From Ochrobactrum chromiisoli (GTDB taxonomy: Bacteria; Pseudomonadota; Alphaproteobacteria; Rhizobiales; Rhizobiaceae): a DNA stretch of 64,000 nt. The stretch spans positions 124,001-188,000 of the forward strand of contig NZ_JAPHAV010000004.1 in the NCBI RefSeq assembly GCF_026241335.1, given 5' to 3'. Below are positions 1-8,781 of the stretch, in pieces (positions within the stretch are counted from its first letter, which is position 1; each line of letters begins with the position of its first letter). Made by a program: the position numbers and the translations under genes. The notes beneath the pieces were generated by a model, which saw only the letters and a program-made list of their open reading frames with translations, was not told the DNA's origin and did not search any database.

Positions 1-376
1 CCATCGCGCCGATTGTGCCGCCAAAGTAAAGCATGGCAATCACAGCGGTCACGACATTGGGCACAAGCGCGATGATCAGCAGTGTTGGAATGACGCCAAT
101 CGCAAACAGCTTCACCACAGCGCCCGATCCGCGATGCGCCGACAATGCGCCAGCCACCGGCATCATCGAAAGAGAGCCAATGCCAAAGACAAGGATCATC
201 AGGCCCATGCCACTGGTATCAAGCCCAAGACGAGCCGCAAATTCGGGAATTTTCGGTGCCCAGCCACCAAAAATATACCCATTCATCAGAAAGAGCAGCG
301 CCACTGCGATGCGCTCTCTGGTCACGATTGGCGCACGCTCATTCAACGCATCGTTTCGTCCGGCAGCCTGTTCCAT
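1..376 (-). CDS. MFS transporter, N-terminal part (cut by window edge)
   Basis: The reverse strand reads from an ATG at 376 to the window edge without a stop, about 125 codons. The product has alternating hydrophobic helices and Gly/Pro-rich turns typical of the first four membrane segments of a major facilitator superfamily permease; an early motif reads NGYIFGGWAPKIPEFAARLG, as in YbjJ/fucose-permease-like members. Substrate cannot be told. A GAGGA ribosome-binding site lies 5 bases before the ATG. An alternative GTG at 391 would overlap the stop of the DeoR gene upstream by 8 bases, so the two genes are probably one transcript and translationally coupled. The DeoR partner suggests a sugar or sugar-derivative substrate, which is inference. 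Confidence 0.8.
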   Translation of the reverse strand, partial: MEQAAGRNDALNERAPIVTRERIAVALLFLMNGYIFGGWAPKIPEFAARLGLDTSGMGLMILVFGIGSLSMMPVAGALSAHRGSGAVVKLFAIGVIPTLLIIALVPNVVTAVIAMLYFGGTIGAM

Positions 377-383
377 GATGTCC

Positions 384-1166
384 TCAGTCACGCCCTTCTA
401 CAGCGTGTATAACCGTCATGCCCGCAGCCCGATAAGGCGCAAGCACGTCTTCATTTGCATCTTGTTCGACAGCCATAACATTGACCGCCTCAATGGATAT
501 GACATCGTGCGCAGCAACAGTGCCAAGCTTGTCGCTGGTGATTGCCAGCACCACCTTGCGGCTACGTCCGGCAATAACCCGCTTGAATTCCGCATCTTCC
601 AGATGCAGCGCTGTGATACCGATCTCTGCCGCTATACCGCAGGCACCAAGCACACAAAGATCAGGCCGCACCAGTTCCGCATCACGCAAAGCGCGCACAC
701 CGACCGCCGCACTCACACGGCGATCAATCGGACCGCCAATCATCACCACGTCGATCTTGTCTGACTTGAGGACGATGGCAGCAATGGACGGCGTGTTGGT
801 GACAACCGTAATCACTTCACCCCGATCAGCGAGCAGACGCGCAAGTGCCAAATTGGTTGACGAGGAATCCAGAAACACCGTCATGTTCGGCTCGATCAGA
901 GCGGCCAGCGTGGCAGCAAGGGCCGTCTTGGCTTCCGGTCTTTCTGTATCGCGCTCCGCAAGCGGTGCATAAGACGGCGCCGCCTTTAGCGCACCACCAT
1001 AAACACGCTTGCAAAGCCCCGCTGCCGCCATTTCGCGAAGGTCACGGCGGATCGTGTCCTCCGAAACCCCAAAAGACTCCGCAAGCTCACTCGCCAATAC
1101 GCGCCCGGACTGATCAAGCAGTGCGCGAATTTGCGCCTGTCTTTCGTCGAGTAATAGCTCTGTCAT
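384..1166 (-). CDS. DeoR/GlpR-family transcriptional repressor
   Basis: The 260-residue protein has the DeoR layout: an N-terminal winged helix-turn-helix (residues about 6-60, with the signature SEDTIRRDLREMAAAGLCKR and then a YGGA turn) followed by a DeoRC sensor domain (about 75-235) of the sugar-isomerase-like fold that binds phosphorylated sugars in the family. It is followed directly by the MFS transporter gene, so it most likely represses its own operon in response to a sugar phosphate. Two direct repeats upstream of its start (1188-1221) are candidate operators. The effector cannot be told from sequence. Confidence 0.9.
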   Translation of the reverse strand: MTELLLDERQAQIRALLDQSGRVLASELAESFGVSEDTIRRDLREMAAAGLCKRVYGGALKAAPSYAPLAERDTERPEAKTALAATLAALIEPNMTVFLDSSSTNLALARLLADRGEVITVVTNTPSIAAIVLKSDKIDVVMIGGPIDRRVSAAVGVRALRDAELVRPDLCVLGACGIAAEIGITALHLEDAEFKRVIAGRSRKVVLAITSDKLGTVAAHDVISIEAVNVMAVEQDANEDVLAPYRAAGMTVIHAVEGRD

Positions 1167-1187
1167 CGCTCGTTCCTATCACCGCGC

Positions 1188-1221
1188 ACAAACATGCATA
1201 AATCGGTAAAAACGTGCATAA
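1188..1221 (-). promoter_or_regulatory. Putative DeoR operator: two direct repeats 20 bp apart
   Basis: On the minus strand TTATGCACGTTTTT (1221-1208) and TTATGCATGTTTGT (1201-1188) form a direct repeat matching at 12 of 14 positions with a start-to-start distance of exactly 20 bp, two helical turns. It lies 22-55 bp before the ATG of the DeoR-family gene, where an autoregulatory operator would be expected. The assignment to this regulator is inference. Confidence 0.55.
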
Positions 1222-1244
1222 CAGATTTTTATGACCGCGCAAGC

Positions 1245-1280
1245 AAAAGAAAATGCCGCACCCCTTACAGAGCGCGGCAT
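1245..1280 (-). terminator. Rho-independent terminator of pyc
   Basis: Inverted repeat ATGCCGC (1253-1259) / GCGGCAT (1274-1280) lies just past the pyc stop and is followed on the minus strand by TTTCTTTTG, as in an intrinsic terminator. Confidence 0.75.
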
Positions 1281-1307
1281 CTCAACATTTACGGAAATGA
1301 AGCAGAA

Positions 1308-4300
1308 TTATTCTGCGAAGACGATCAGCAAATCCTTCGCATCGATCTGCTCGCCGGGGCGCACAAGCACTTCGGCAATCGAACCGTCGCGCTCAGCGCG
1401 CAGAGCCGTTTCCATCTTCATGGCTTCAATGGAAAGCAGCACATCACCTGCCTTCACATTCTGGCCCTGAGAGACCGCAACCGTTGACACTACACCGGGC
1501 ATCGGCGCGCCAACATGCTTGTCATTGCCGAGTTCCGCCTTGCGCTTCACACCACCCGATGCACCCTTGGCGCGGTTTGGCACCTTGACGCGGCGCGGCT
1601 GACCGTTAAGCTCGAAAAATACAGTGACCATGCCCTTCTCGTCGGTCTCAGACATGGCCTGATTGACGATTACAAGGGTCTTACCCCGTTCGAGATCAAC
1701 GAAGACTTCTTCTTCCGGCTTCAAGCCGTAGAAATAAACCGGCGTTGGCAGAACACTTGTCGGACCATAGTTTTCCTGCGCCGCCGCATAGTCGGTGAAG
1801 ACCTTTGGATACATCAGGTAGGAAGCAAATTCCTGATCCGTGATCTCGCGACCAATCGTTTCCTCAATCGACTTGCGTTCGGCATCAAGGTCAGCGGCTG
1901 GAAGCAGAGAACCCGGACGCACCGTGAACGGCTTTTCGTCTTTCAGAACTTTCTTCTGGAGCGTTTCAGGCCAACCCGATGGCGGCTGACCAAGATCGCC
2001 GCGCATCATCGACACAACGGAGTCCGGGAAGGCAATGTCCTTATCCGGGTTTTCAACATCGGCAACGGTCAGGTCCTGAGAGACCATCATCAGCGCCATA
2101 TCACCCACCACCTTGGAGGATGGCGTGACTTTGACAATATCACCAAACATCCGGTTCACATCGGCATAGGCCTGTGCCACTTCATGCCAGCGGGTCTCTA
2201 AACCCAGCGAACGCGCCTGTTCTTTGAGGTTGGTGAACTGGCCGCCCGGCATTTCGTGAAGATAGACTTCCGAAGCCGGACCCTTAAGGTCGCTTTCAAA
2301 GGCCGCGTACTGATTGCGCACGGCTTCCCAATAAAACGAAATGCGGCGGATCGTTTCCGTATCAAGGCCCGGATCGCGTTCCGAACCATGCAGCGCTTCG
2401 ACAATCGAGCCAAGACATGGCTGCGATGTATTGCCGGAGAAGGCATCCATGGCCGCATCCACCGCATCGACACCGGCATCGACCGCTGCAAGTACCGTTG
2501 CTGCCGAAATACCCGACGTATCATGTGTGTGGAAATGGATCGGCAGATCGGTTTCCTCACGCAGCGCCTTGAACAACACGCGTGCTGCCGCAGGCTTCAA
2601 CAGACCCGCCATATCCTTGAGAGCAATGATATGTGCGCCAGCCTTTTCAACCTGCTTGGCGAGATCGACATAATATTTAAGGTCGTATTTGGCGCGTTCC
2701 GGATTGAGAATATCGCCCGTATAGCAGATGGCCGCTTCGCAGAGCTTGTTTTCTTCCAGCACCGCATCCATCGATACGCGCATGTTCTCAACCCAGTTGA
2801 GACTGTCGAACACGCGGAACAGGTCCATGCCGCCACGTGCTGCTTCGCGCACGAAATATTTGACCACATTGTCCGGATAGGACTTGTAGCCAACGCCGTT
2901 GGCACCGCGCAGCAGCATTTGCAGCAGGATATTCGGCGCACCTTCGCGCACCATTGCCAGACGTTCCCACGGATCTTCCGTGAGGAAGCGCATCGACACA
3001 TCAAAAGTCGCACCGCCCCAGCATTCCAGTGAGAACAGGTTTGGCAGCGCCTGCGCATAGGCATTGGCCACCCGCGCAATGTCATAGGTACGCACGCGTG
3101 TTGCCAGCAATGACTGATGACCGTCACGCATGGTCGTGTCAGTCATCAGAACGCGCTTTTCATTGCGCATCCATTCAGCAAACTTCTGAGGCCCAAGCTT
3201 GTCGAGCAACTGCTTGGTGCCATCCGCGACCGGTCGATCACCAAACCATGGCACTATAGGCTTTGCAGCATCACGCTGAGGCTCCGCACGGCCCTTGGTT
3301 TCCGGGTGCCCGTTGACGGTCACGTCAGCAACATAGGTCAAAAGCTTGGTCGCACGATCCTGACGCTTCATGTGCGTGAACAACTCAGGCGTCGTATCAA
3401 TAAAGCGCGTCGTATAATCATTCGACTGGAATTTCGGATGATTGATAATCGCTTCCACGAAAGTGAGGTTCGTTGCAACACCACGAATACGGAATTCGCG
3501 AAGCGCACGGTCCATACGGCGGATCGCTTCAATCGGGGTTGCGCCTGATGCCGTCACCTTAACCAGTAGCGGATCATAATAACGCGTGATCACCGCGCCC
3601 GAATAGGCCGTGCCGCCATCCAATCGAATGCCGAAACCCGATGCCGAGCGATAGGCCTGAATGCGTCCATAATCGGGAACGAAGTTGTGCTCGGGATCTT
3701 CGGTGGTAATGCGGCACTGAAGCGCATGACCGTTGAGGCGAATATCCTTCTGTTCGGGAACGCCGGATTGAGGCGTTCCGATCGCGTAACCTTCCAGAAT
3801 ATGAATCTGTGCTTTGACGATGTCGATACCCGTCACTTCTTCCGTGACCGTGTGCTCAACCTGAATACGCGGGTTCACTTCGATGAAGTAAAACGCGCCG
3901 GTATCGGCATCCATCAGGAATTCGACCGTGCCTGCACCGATATAATCGGTGGCATGGGCGATTTTGAGACCATAACCCGCCAGTTCCTGACGCTGCGCGT
4001 CATTGAGGTAGGGTGCAGGTGCGCGCTCAACCACTTTCTGATTGCGGCGCTGGATCGAGCAATCGCGCTCATAAAGATGGACCGCATTGCCATGCGTATC
4101 ACCCAGAATCTGCACTTCGACGTGGCGCGCACGCTCAACAAGTTTTTCGAGATAGACTTCATCCTTGCCGAACGCAGCCTTGGCTTCGCGCTTGGCTTCC
4201 GTCACTTCGCGATCAAGGTCTTCCTCAGCACGGATTGCCCGCATACCGCGGCCACCACCACCCCATGATGCCTTCAGCATCAGCGGATAACCGATTTCAG

Positions 4301-4769
4301 CCGCAAGCCTCTTTACTTCTTCAATATTATCCGGCAGCGGATCGGTTGCAGGCACAACCGGAACGCCAATCTCGATTGCGAGATTACGCGCAGCAACCTT
4401 GTTGCCAAGACGGCGCATGGTTTCCGGCTTCGGACCAATGAAGATGATACCGTTCTGCGCACAAGCTTCAGCAAATTCAGGACTTTCCGACAAAAGACCA
4501 TAGCCCGGATGGATTGCATCGGCACCCGAAAGCTTAGCCACACGAATGACTTCATCAATCGACAGATAGCTTTCAATTGGTCCAAGATCACGCGCCAGAT
4601 GCGGCCCGCGACCGACCTGATAGCTCTCATCCGCTTTAAAGCGATGCAGTGAGAGTTTATCTTCCTCTGCCCATATAGCCACCGTTTTTATGCCAAGTTC
4701 ATTGGCTGCACGGAACACGCGGATAGCGATTTCGGAACGGTTGGCAACCAGAATTTTACGGATGGACAA
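1308..4769 (-). CDS. pyc: Pyruvate carboxylase
   Basis: Biotin-dependent anaplerotic enzyme that carboxylates pyruvate to oxaloacetate with ATP and bicarbonate. At about 1,153 residues it is the normal single-chain form: biotin carboxylase first (residues about 1-450, with the ATP-grasp glycine loop KASWGGGGRGMR), then the HMGL-type carboxyltransferase (begins near 540 with TTMRDGHQSLLATR), and a C-terminal biotinyl domain with AMKME, whose lysine is near residue 1118. The reading frame is open to a TTG at 4790, but the TTG at 4769 (product Met-Ser-Ile-Arg-Lys-Ile-Leu) has GGGAG 7 bases upstream and matches where homologues begin, so I chose it. It is a single-gene transcript with its own terminator. 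Confidence 0.96.
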   Translation of the reverse strand: MSIRKILVANRSEIAIRVFRAANELGIKTVAIWAEEDKLSLHRFKADESYQVGRGPHLARDLGPIESYLSIDEVIRVAKLSGADAIHPGYGLLSESPEFAEACAQNGIIFIGPKPETMRRLGNKVAARNLAIEIGVPVVPATDPLPDNIEEVKRLAAEIGYPLMLKASWGGGGRGMRAIRAEEDLDREVTEAKREAKAAFGKDEVYLEKLVERARHVEVQILGDTHGNAVHLYERDCSIQRRNQKVVERAPAPYLNDAQRQELAGYGLKIAHATDYIGAGTVEFLMDADTGAFYFIEVNPRIQVEHTVTEEVTGIDIVKAQIHILEGYAIGTPQSGVPEQKDIRLNGHALQCRITTEDPEHNFVPDYGRIQAYRSASGFGIRLDGGTAYSGAVITRYYDPLLVKVTASGATPIEAIRRMDRALREFRIRGVATNLTFVEAIINHPKFQSNDYTTRFIDTTPELFTHMKRQDRATKLLTYVADVTVNGHPETKGRAEPQRDAAKPIVPWFGDRPVADGTKQLLDKLGPQKFAEWMRNEKRVLMTDTTMRDGHQSLLATRVRTYDIARVANAYAQALPNLFSLECWGGATFDVSMRFLTEDPWERLAMVREGAPNILLQMLLRGANGVGYKSYPDNVVKYFVREAARGGMDLFRVFDSLNWVENMRVSMDAVLEENKLCEAAICYTGDILNPERAKYDLKYYVDLAKQVEKAGAHIIALKDMAGLLKPAAARVLFKALREETDLPIHFHTHDTSGISAATVLAAVDAGVDAVDAAMDAFSGNTSQPCLGSIVEALHGSERDPGLDTETIRRISFYWEAVRNQYAAFESDLKGPASEVYLHEMPGGQFTNLKEQARSLGLETRWHEVAQAYADVNRMFGDIVKVTPSSKVVGDMALMMVSQDLTVADVENPDKDIAFPDSVVSMMRGDLGQPPSGWPETLQKKVLKDEKPFTVRPGSLLPAADLDAERKSIEETIGREITDQEFASYLMYPKVFTDYAAAQENYGPTSVLPTPVYFYGLKPEEEVFVDLERGKTLVIVNQAMSETDEKGMVTVFFELNGQPRRVKVPNRAKGASGGVKRKAELGNDKHVGAPMPGVVSTVAVSQGQNVKAGDVLLSIEAMKMETALRAERDGSIAEVLVRPGEQIDAKDLLIVFAE

Positions 4770-4862
4770 GGCAGAACTCCCACACTGCAATGATCGATAT
4801 GGCTTTGATTAGCCTGCAATGTAAGCAAGCGCAAACAAACTGTGCAACATGAATAGAAAAAC

Positions 4863-4892
4863 AAAATGCCCGGCTAAAAGCCGGGCATTGTG
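4863..4892 (-). terminator. Terminator of first liv substrate-binding gene
   Basis: A perfect 11-bp stem AATGCCCGGCT / AGCCGGGCATT (4865-4875 and 4879-4889), followed on the minus strand by TTGTTTTTC, lies 43 bp after the stop of the substrate-binding protein gene. Confidence 0.85.
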
Positions 4893-4932
4893 ATGAAATT
4901 TCAGTCAATTTATGCTAATATATGAGGCAGAC

Positions 4933-6048
4933 TTACTTCTGGAAGTAATTATACTTGCCATCATCACCCTTGCGCCATTCGAACATGACATAAGGCGACA
5001 AGTTCGGATCACCCTTGTCATCATAAGACAAATCACCAAGCACCGTCTTGAAAGGACCTTTACCCTTCAATGCGGCAGCCACTTCCTGCGGATCATTGTT
5101 TCCAGCGGCATTGGCAGCATCAACCAGCGACTGAACACCTGCGTAAGCGTAGAAAGTGTAAGCCTCAGGCTCAAAGCCCTTGTCACGGAACGCCTTGATG
5201 AGATCGGCATTGGCTGCATCATCACGCGGATCTGGGCCAAAAGTGTTCAGAACACCCGCAACCGCATCGCCTGCAATGGACGCCAATTCGTTGGAGACGA
5301 TGCCGTCACCCGAAATAAACTGAGCCTTCAAGTCCTGATCAGCCATCTGGCGGATGATGAGTGCCGCTTCCGGGTGCATACCACCCCAATAGACAGCAGT
5401 GATTCCAGCAGCTTTCATCTTGGAAATCAGTGCCGAGAAATCCTTGTCGCCCTGATTGACACCTTCATAAAGCGTTTCTTCCTTGCCATTGGCATTGAGC
5501 GACTTCTTGGTTTCATCAGCCAGACCCTGACCATAAGGCGTCTTGTCGTGCAGAATGGCGACTTTGCCGTCTTTGTAATTGTCAGCAATGTATTTGCCAG
5601 CAACGATGCCCTGCTGATCATCCCGGCGGCAGGTGCGGAATGTGTTCCACAAGTCGCGCTCGGTGAAGGTTGGGTTCGTCGTTCCTGGCGCGATCATCAG
5701 CACGCCATTTTCGGCATAAATGTCCGATGTCGGAATGCTGACGCCGGAATTGAAATGGCCGATCACAAACTGCACACCGTCACCAACGAATTTATTGGCG
5801 ACAGAAATCCCTTGACGCGGATCGGCTGCATCATCGCCGTAAACAATCGTGATCTGCTCGCCATTCATGCCACCCTTGGCATTGGCTTCCGCAACAGCAG
5901 CTTCAACGCCGCGCTTGATCTGATCGCCATAGGCTGCCTGACCACCGGTTAACGGTGCTCCAACCCCCAGCAGCACATCGGCAAAAGATGCGCCCCCCAT
6001 TGCCATCAGTGCAGAAAGGCATACGCCGCAGAATAACGACTTCTTCAT
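4933..6048 (-). CDS. Branched-chain amino acid ABC transporter, periplasmic substrate-binding protein (copy 1)
   Basis: 371-residue type I periplasmic binding protein of the LivJ/LivK family that would deliver an amino acid to the LivHMGF complex. It begins with a Sec signal peptide (MKKSLFCGV..., cleavage near ASFA-DVLLG) and continues through a Peripla_BP_6 domain with the expected [12 protein letters not shown] entry and [19 protein letters not shown] hinge region. The frame extends further upstream, but ATG 6048 has GGGAG in front and starts the signal peptide. It is a close paralogue of the next gene (same length, long identical stretches), so this is a tandem duplication; each copy has its own terminator. 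Ligand specificity is not readable. Confidence 0.93.
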   Translation of the reverse strand: MKKSLFCGVCLSALMAMGGASFADVLLGVGAPLTGGQAAYGDQIKRGVEAAVAEANAKGGMNGEQITIVYGDDAADPRQGISVANKFVGDGVQFVIGHFNSGVSIPTSDIYAENGVLMIAPGTTNPTFTERDLWNTFRTCRRDDQQGIVAGKYIADNYKDGKVAILHDKTPYGQGLADETKKSLNANGKEETLYEGVNQGDKDFSALISKMKAAGITAVYWGGMHPEAALIIRQMADQDLKAQFISGDGIVSNELASIAGDAVAGVLNTFGPDPRDDAANADLIKAFRDKGFEPEAYTFYAYAGVQSLVDAANAAGNNDPQEVAAALKGKGPFKTVLGDLSYDDKGDPNLSPYVMFEWRKGDDGKYNYFQK

Positions 6049-6298
6049 TTCAACTACTCCCATTTCAAACGTTCTCCGAACAAAATTGCGGAAACGCCAA
6101 CTCCACCAGAAGAGATTATTCAAGCGGGGCGACACCCATCGCCCCTCCTCCATGGCTCGAACTGCCCACCGTGTTTTACGCCAAACAATATCGTCAGGTT
6201 AGGTAAAATGACTTAAGACAGTCTTGTCTACCCATTATATTACCTAAATATGATGTTTTTTTCGCATGACTTAATGCAGCTACAGATTCCATAAAATA

Positions 6299-6327
6299 AA
6301 AATGCCCGACACATGGCCGGGCATTCT
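6299..6327 (-). terminator. Terminator of second liv substrate-binding gene
   Basis: AATGCCCG (6301-6308) pairs with CGGGCATT (6318-6325); on the minus strand it is followed by TTTTATTTTATGG. It lies 32 bp after the stop codon. Confidence 0.8.
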
Positions 6328-6356
6328 TTGGCTTTGCGCAATATTACTGTAAAAAA

Positions 6357-7472
6357 TTACTGCTGAACGTAAGTATATTTCCCGTCAGCACCCTTTTCCC
6401 ACTTATACATAACGTAACCTGGAAGCTTCGGATCACCCTTCTCGTCATAAGACAGATCACCAAGCACTGTAGGGAACGGGCCTTTTTCCTTCAGAGCCTT
6501 GGCAACTTCCTGTGGGTCATTGCTGCCGGCAGCCTTTGCTGCCCCCGCAAGCGACTGCACCGCCGCATAGGAGTAGAGGGTATAGGCTTCTGGCTCAAAG
6601 CCTGCATCGCGGAACTTCTTAACGAGTTCAGCATTTGCCGGGGCATTGCGCGGATCTGGGCCGAACGTGTTCAGCGTGCCTGCAACGGCATCGCCTGCAA
6701 TCGAAGCGAGCTCGTTGGAGACGATACCATCGCCTGAAATGAACTGGACCTTCAGACCCTGATCGGCGAGCTGACGGATGATGAGACCGGCTTCGGCATG
6801 CAGACCACCCCAATAAAGAACGGTGACACCCTGCTGCTTAAGCTTGGCGATCAGCGCTGAGAAATCTTTCTCACCCACATTCACGCCTTCATAGACGGTT
6901 TCTTTGACGCCCAGTTCGTTCAGCTTCTTCTTGGTTTCATCGGCAAGGCCCTGACCATAAGGGGTCTTGTCGTGAATGATAGCAATCTTGCCATCCTTGA
7001 AGTTGTCGAAGATGTACTGCCCGGCAACAATGCCCTGCTGATCATCACGGCCGCATGTACGGAACGTGTTCCACAGACCGCGCTCCGTATAGACCGGGTT
7101 GGTTGCAGCTGGCGAAATTTCGAGAATGCCGTTTTCAGCATAAACATCAGAAGCCGGGATCGAAACGCCCGAGTTGAAGTGACCGATGACATATTTCACA
7201 CCGTCAGCAGCAAACTTGTTGGCAACCGAAATACCCTGCTTGGGATCCGACACGTCGTCGCCAAGCGTGATCGTGATCTTTTCGCCATTGAGGCCACCGG
7301 CATCATTGATTTCTTTGATTGCAGCCTCGGCACCTTTTTGAATCTGCGCGCCATAAACAGCATTCGGACCAGTCAGCGGTGCGCCAATGCCCAACAGCAC
7401 ATCTGCCCAAGCCGAGCCACTAAAAGCCATCACCGCTGCAAGAGCAACGCCTGAAAAAAGCGATTTCTTCAT
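6357..7472 (-). CDS. Branched-chain amino acid ABC transporter, periplasmic substrate-binding protein (copy 2)
   Basis: 371 residues, same architecture as its neighbour at 4933-6048: signal peptide ([20 protein letters not shown], cleavage near AWA-DVLLG) and a Peripla_BP_6 domain with [18 protein letters not shown] near the mature N terminus. ATG 7472 is preceded by GGGAGTTCAAGTA. It lies downstream of the DUF6867-livF-livG-livM-livH genes on the same strand but 207 bp away, so it can be transcribed separately, as is common for binding proteins that must outnumber the membrane complex. Confidence 0.93.
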   Translation of the reverse strand: MKKSLFSGVALAAVMAFSGSAWADVLLGIGAPLTGPNAVYGAQIQKGAEAAIKEINDAGGLNGEKITITLGDDVSDPKQGISVANKFAADGVKYVIGHFNSGVSIPASDVYAENGILEISPAATNPVYTERGLWNTFRTCGRDDQQGIVAGQYIFDNFKDGKIAIIHDKTPYGQGLADETKKKLNELGVKETVYEGVNVGEKDFSALIAKLKQQGVTVLYWGGLHAEAGLIIRQLADQGLKVQFISGDGIVSNELASIAGDAVAGTLNTFGPDPRNAPANAELVKKFRDAGFEPEAYTLYSYAAVQSLAGAAKAAGSNDPQEVAKALKEKGPFPTVLGDLSYDEKGDPKLPGYVMYKWEKGADGKYTYVQQ

Positions 7473-7504
7473 TACTTGAACTCCCGATTATAGTTACCCC
7501 TAAA

Positions 7505-7520
7505 CGATGTTTTTACATCG
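7505..7520 (-). other. Small hairpin in the leader of the second binding-protein gene
   Basis: CGATGT-TTTT-ACATCG forms a 6-bp stem with a 4-base loop, 33-48 bp before the ATG of the substrate-binding gene. It may be the end of the upstream transcript or a leader structure; nothing more can be said. Confidence 0.35.
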
Positions 7521-7679
7521 CCTTATTGTCTTGCTGATCACCCAGCAATATCTACGCTGAATTCTATCCGTTCAACGTGATCTTTTAGGGAAGCTCCGCT
7601 GCAAGCGCCTTGTTTTAAACACGTCTCCCAAAATCGGTTCCCACGTTTGGAAGACATAGATTTGCAGCGAAGCTTCGAA

Positions 7680-8024
7680 TTATTTTGCCTTCCAGCTCAA
7701 AGGCGAAGCTTTTTCGTAGAGCCAGTTATATTGGCGCACCATCTGCTTGGTTCGGGTAAACCGGAATCCGATCGTCCCAATGATGATCAGCACGATCAGG
7801 TCAACCAGATAATAATGCAGCGAAAGCAGCGTGCCCTCAAACAAGGCATAGTGAATGAAGCGAACCGCTGCCGCCAATGGGATAAGATAGAGCAGAAGAT
7901 GCGGATAAGTCCGCCACGTCTGCGCACAGGCCCGTCCTGTCATCCAGGCAGCCCAACCGCCCAAAAGGCACGTGATGAGAAAAAACAGCCAGAACGACGG
8001 TTCTTCGTAGAGAATTCCCTGCAT
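7680..8024 (-). CDS. DUF6867-family small membrane protein in liv operon
   Basis: 114-residue integral membrane protein. Start ATG 8024 has a strong AAGGAGGAAAAC ribosome-binding site and gives MQGILYEEPSFWLFF. Three hydrophobic segments are visible (about 9-30, 40-65 and 70-92), ending in a basic tail QYNWLYEKASPLSWKAK. I recognise it as the DUF6867 family, found in Rhizobiales next to liv ABC genes; its function is unknown. It begins 10 bp after the livF stop, so it is cotranscribed with livH-M-G-F and may be an accessory part of the permease, which is inference from position. Confidence 0.85.
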   Translation of the reverse strand: MQGILYEEPSFWLFFLITCLLGGWAAWMTGRACAQTWRTYPHLLLYLIPLAAAVRFIHYALFEGTLLSLHYYLVDLIVLIIIGTIGFRFTRTKQMVRQYNWLYEKASPLSWKAK

Positions 8025-8034
8025 GTTTTCCTCC

Positions 8035-8781
8035 TTAATGCCTTCCGCCTTCAAGATAGGCTGCACGCACTTCCGGGTCAGCCAAGAGTTCGCGACCAGC
8101 GCCGCTCATGGTGATTGATCCATTGACCATCACATAACCGCGATCAGCAAGTTTCAGCGCACCAAAAGCATTCTGCTCGACGAGAAAGACCGTCAACCCC
8201 TGCGTGCGGTTGAGTTCCTTGATCGCTTCAAAAATCTGCTTGACGATCAATGGTGCAAGGCCAAGGGAAGGCTCATCGAGAAGCAGAAGTTTCGGACGCG
8301 CCATCAGCGCGCGCGCAATTGCCAGCATCTGCTGCTCGCCGCCTGAAAGGGTGCCGCCACGCTGCGTGATGCGTTCCTTGAGACGCGGGAACAAATCAAA
8401 CATCAGCGCAACATCTTCTTCGAAATATTGCTGATTATCGAGACTTGCCCCCATCTGCAGGTTTTCAAGAACCGTCATACGCGGGAAAATGCGACGACCT
8501 TCCGGCGACTGTGCAATACGCAGCTTTGCAATCTCATGCGGCGGCAAAGACGTGATGTCCTTGCCCCCAAAGAGAATACGGCCCGTCCGCGCCCGTGGGG
8601 AGCCGAAAATCGTCATCATCAGCGTGGACTTGCCAGCACCATTCGCACCGATGAGTGCAACGATCTCCCCCTCATTGACCGTCAGATCAATACCCTTGAG
8701 AGCACAGATATTGCCGTAATAGGTCTCAACCTTCTCAACAGCGAGAAGCGGTTGTTTGGTCTGCATGGTTTCAGCCGTCAT
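8035..8781 (-). CDS. livF: Branched-chain amino acid ABC transporter ATP-binding protein LivF
   Basis: 248-residue ABC ATPase of the LivF class, energising branched-chain amino acid uptake at the inner face of the membrane. Walker A GANGAGKST (about 44-52), signature LSGGEQQMLAIARAL (about 144-158) and Walker B LLLLDEPSLGLAP (about 166-178) are intact, and the H-loop region VFLVEQN is present. The ATG at 8781 shares its A with the TAA stop of livG (TAATG), so the two are translationally coupled. Confidence 0.95.
   Translation of the reverse strand: MTAETMQTKQPLLAVEKVETYYGNICALKGIDLTVNEGEIVALIGANGAGKSTLMMTIFGSPRARTGRILFGGKDITSLPPHEIAKLRIAQSPEGRRIFPRMTVLENLQMGASLDNQQYFEEDVALMFDLFPRLKERITQRGGTLSGGEQQMLAIARALMARPKLLLLDEPSLGLAPLIVKQIFEAIKELNRTQGLTVFLVEQNAFGALKLADRGYVMVNGSITMSGAGRELLADPEVRAAYLEGGRH

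Noticed and set aside
33-764. Long plus-strand open frame across the MFS and DeoR genes
   Set aside because: It is antisense to two genes with clear family motifs, has no ribosome-binding site and a biased composition typical of shadow frames.
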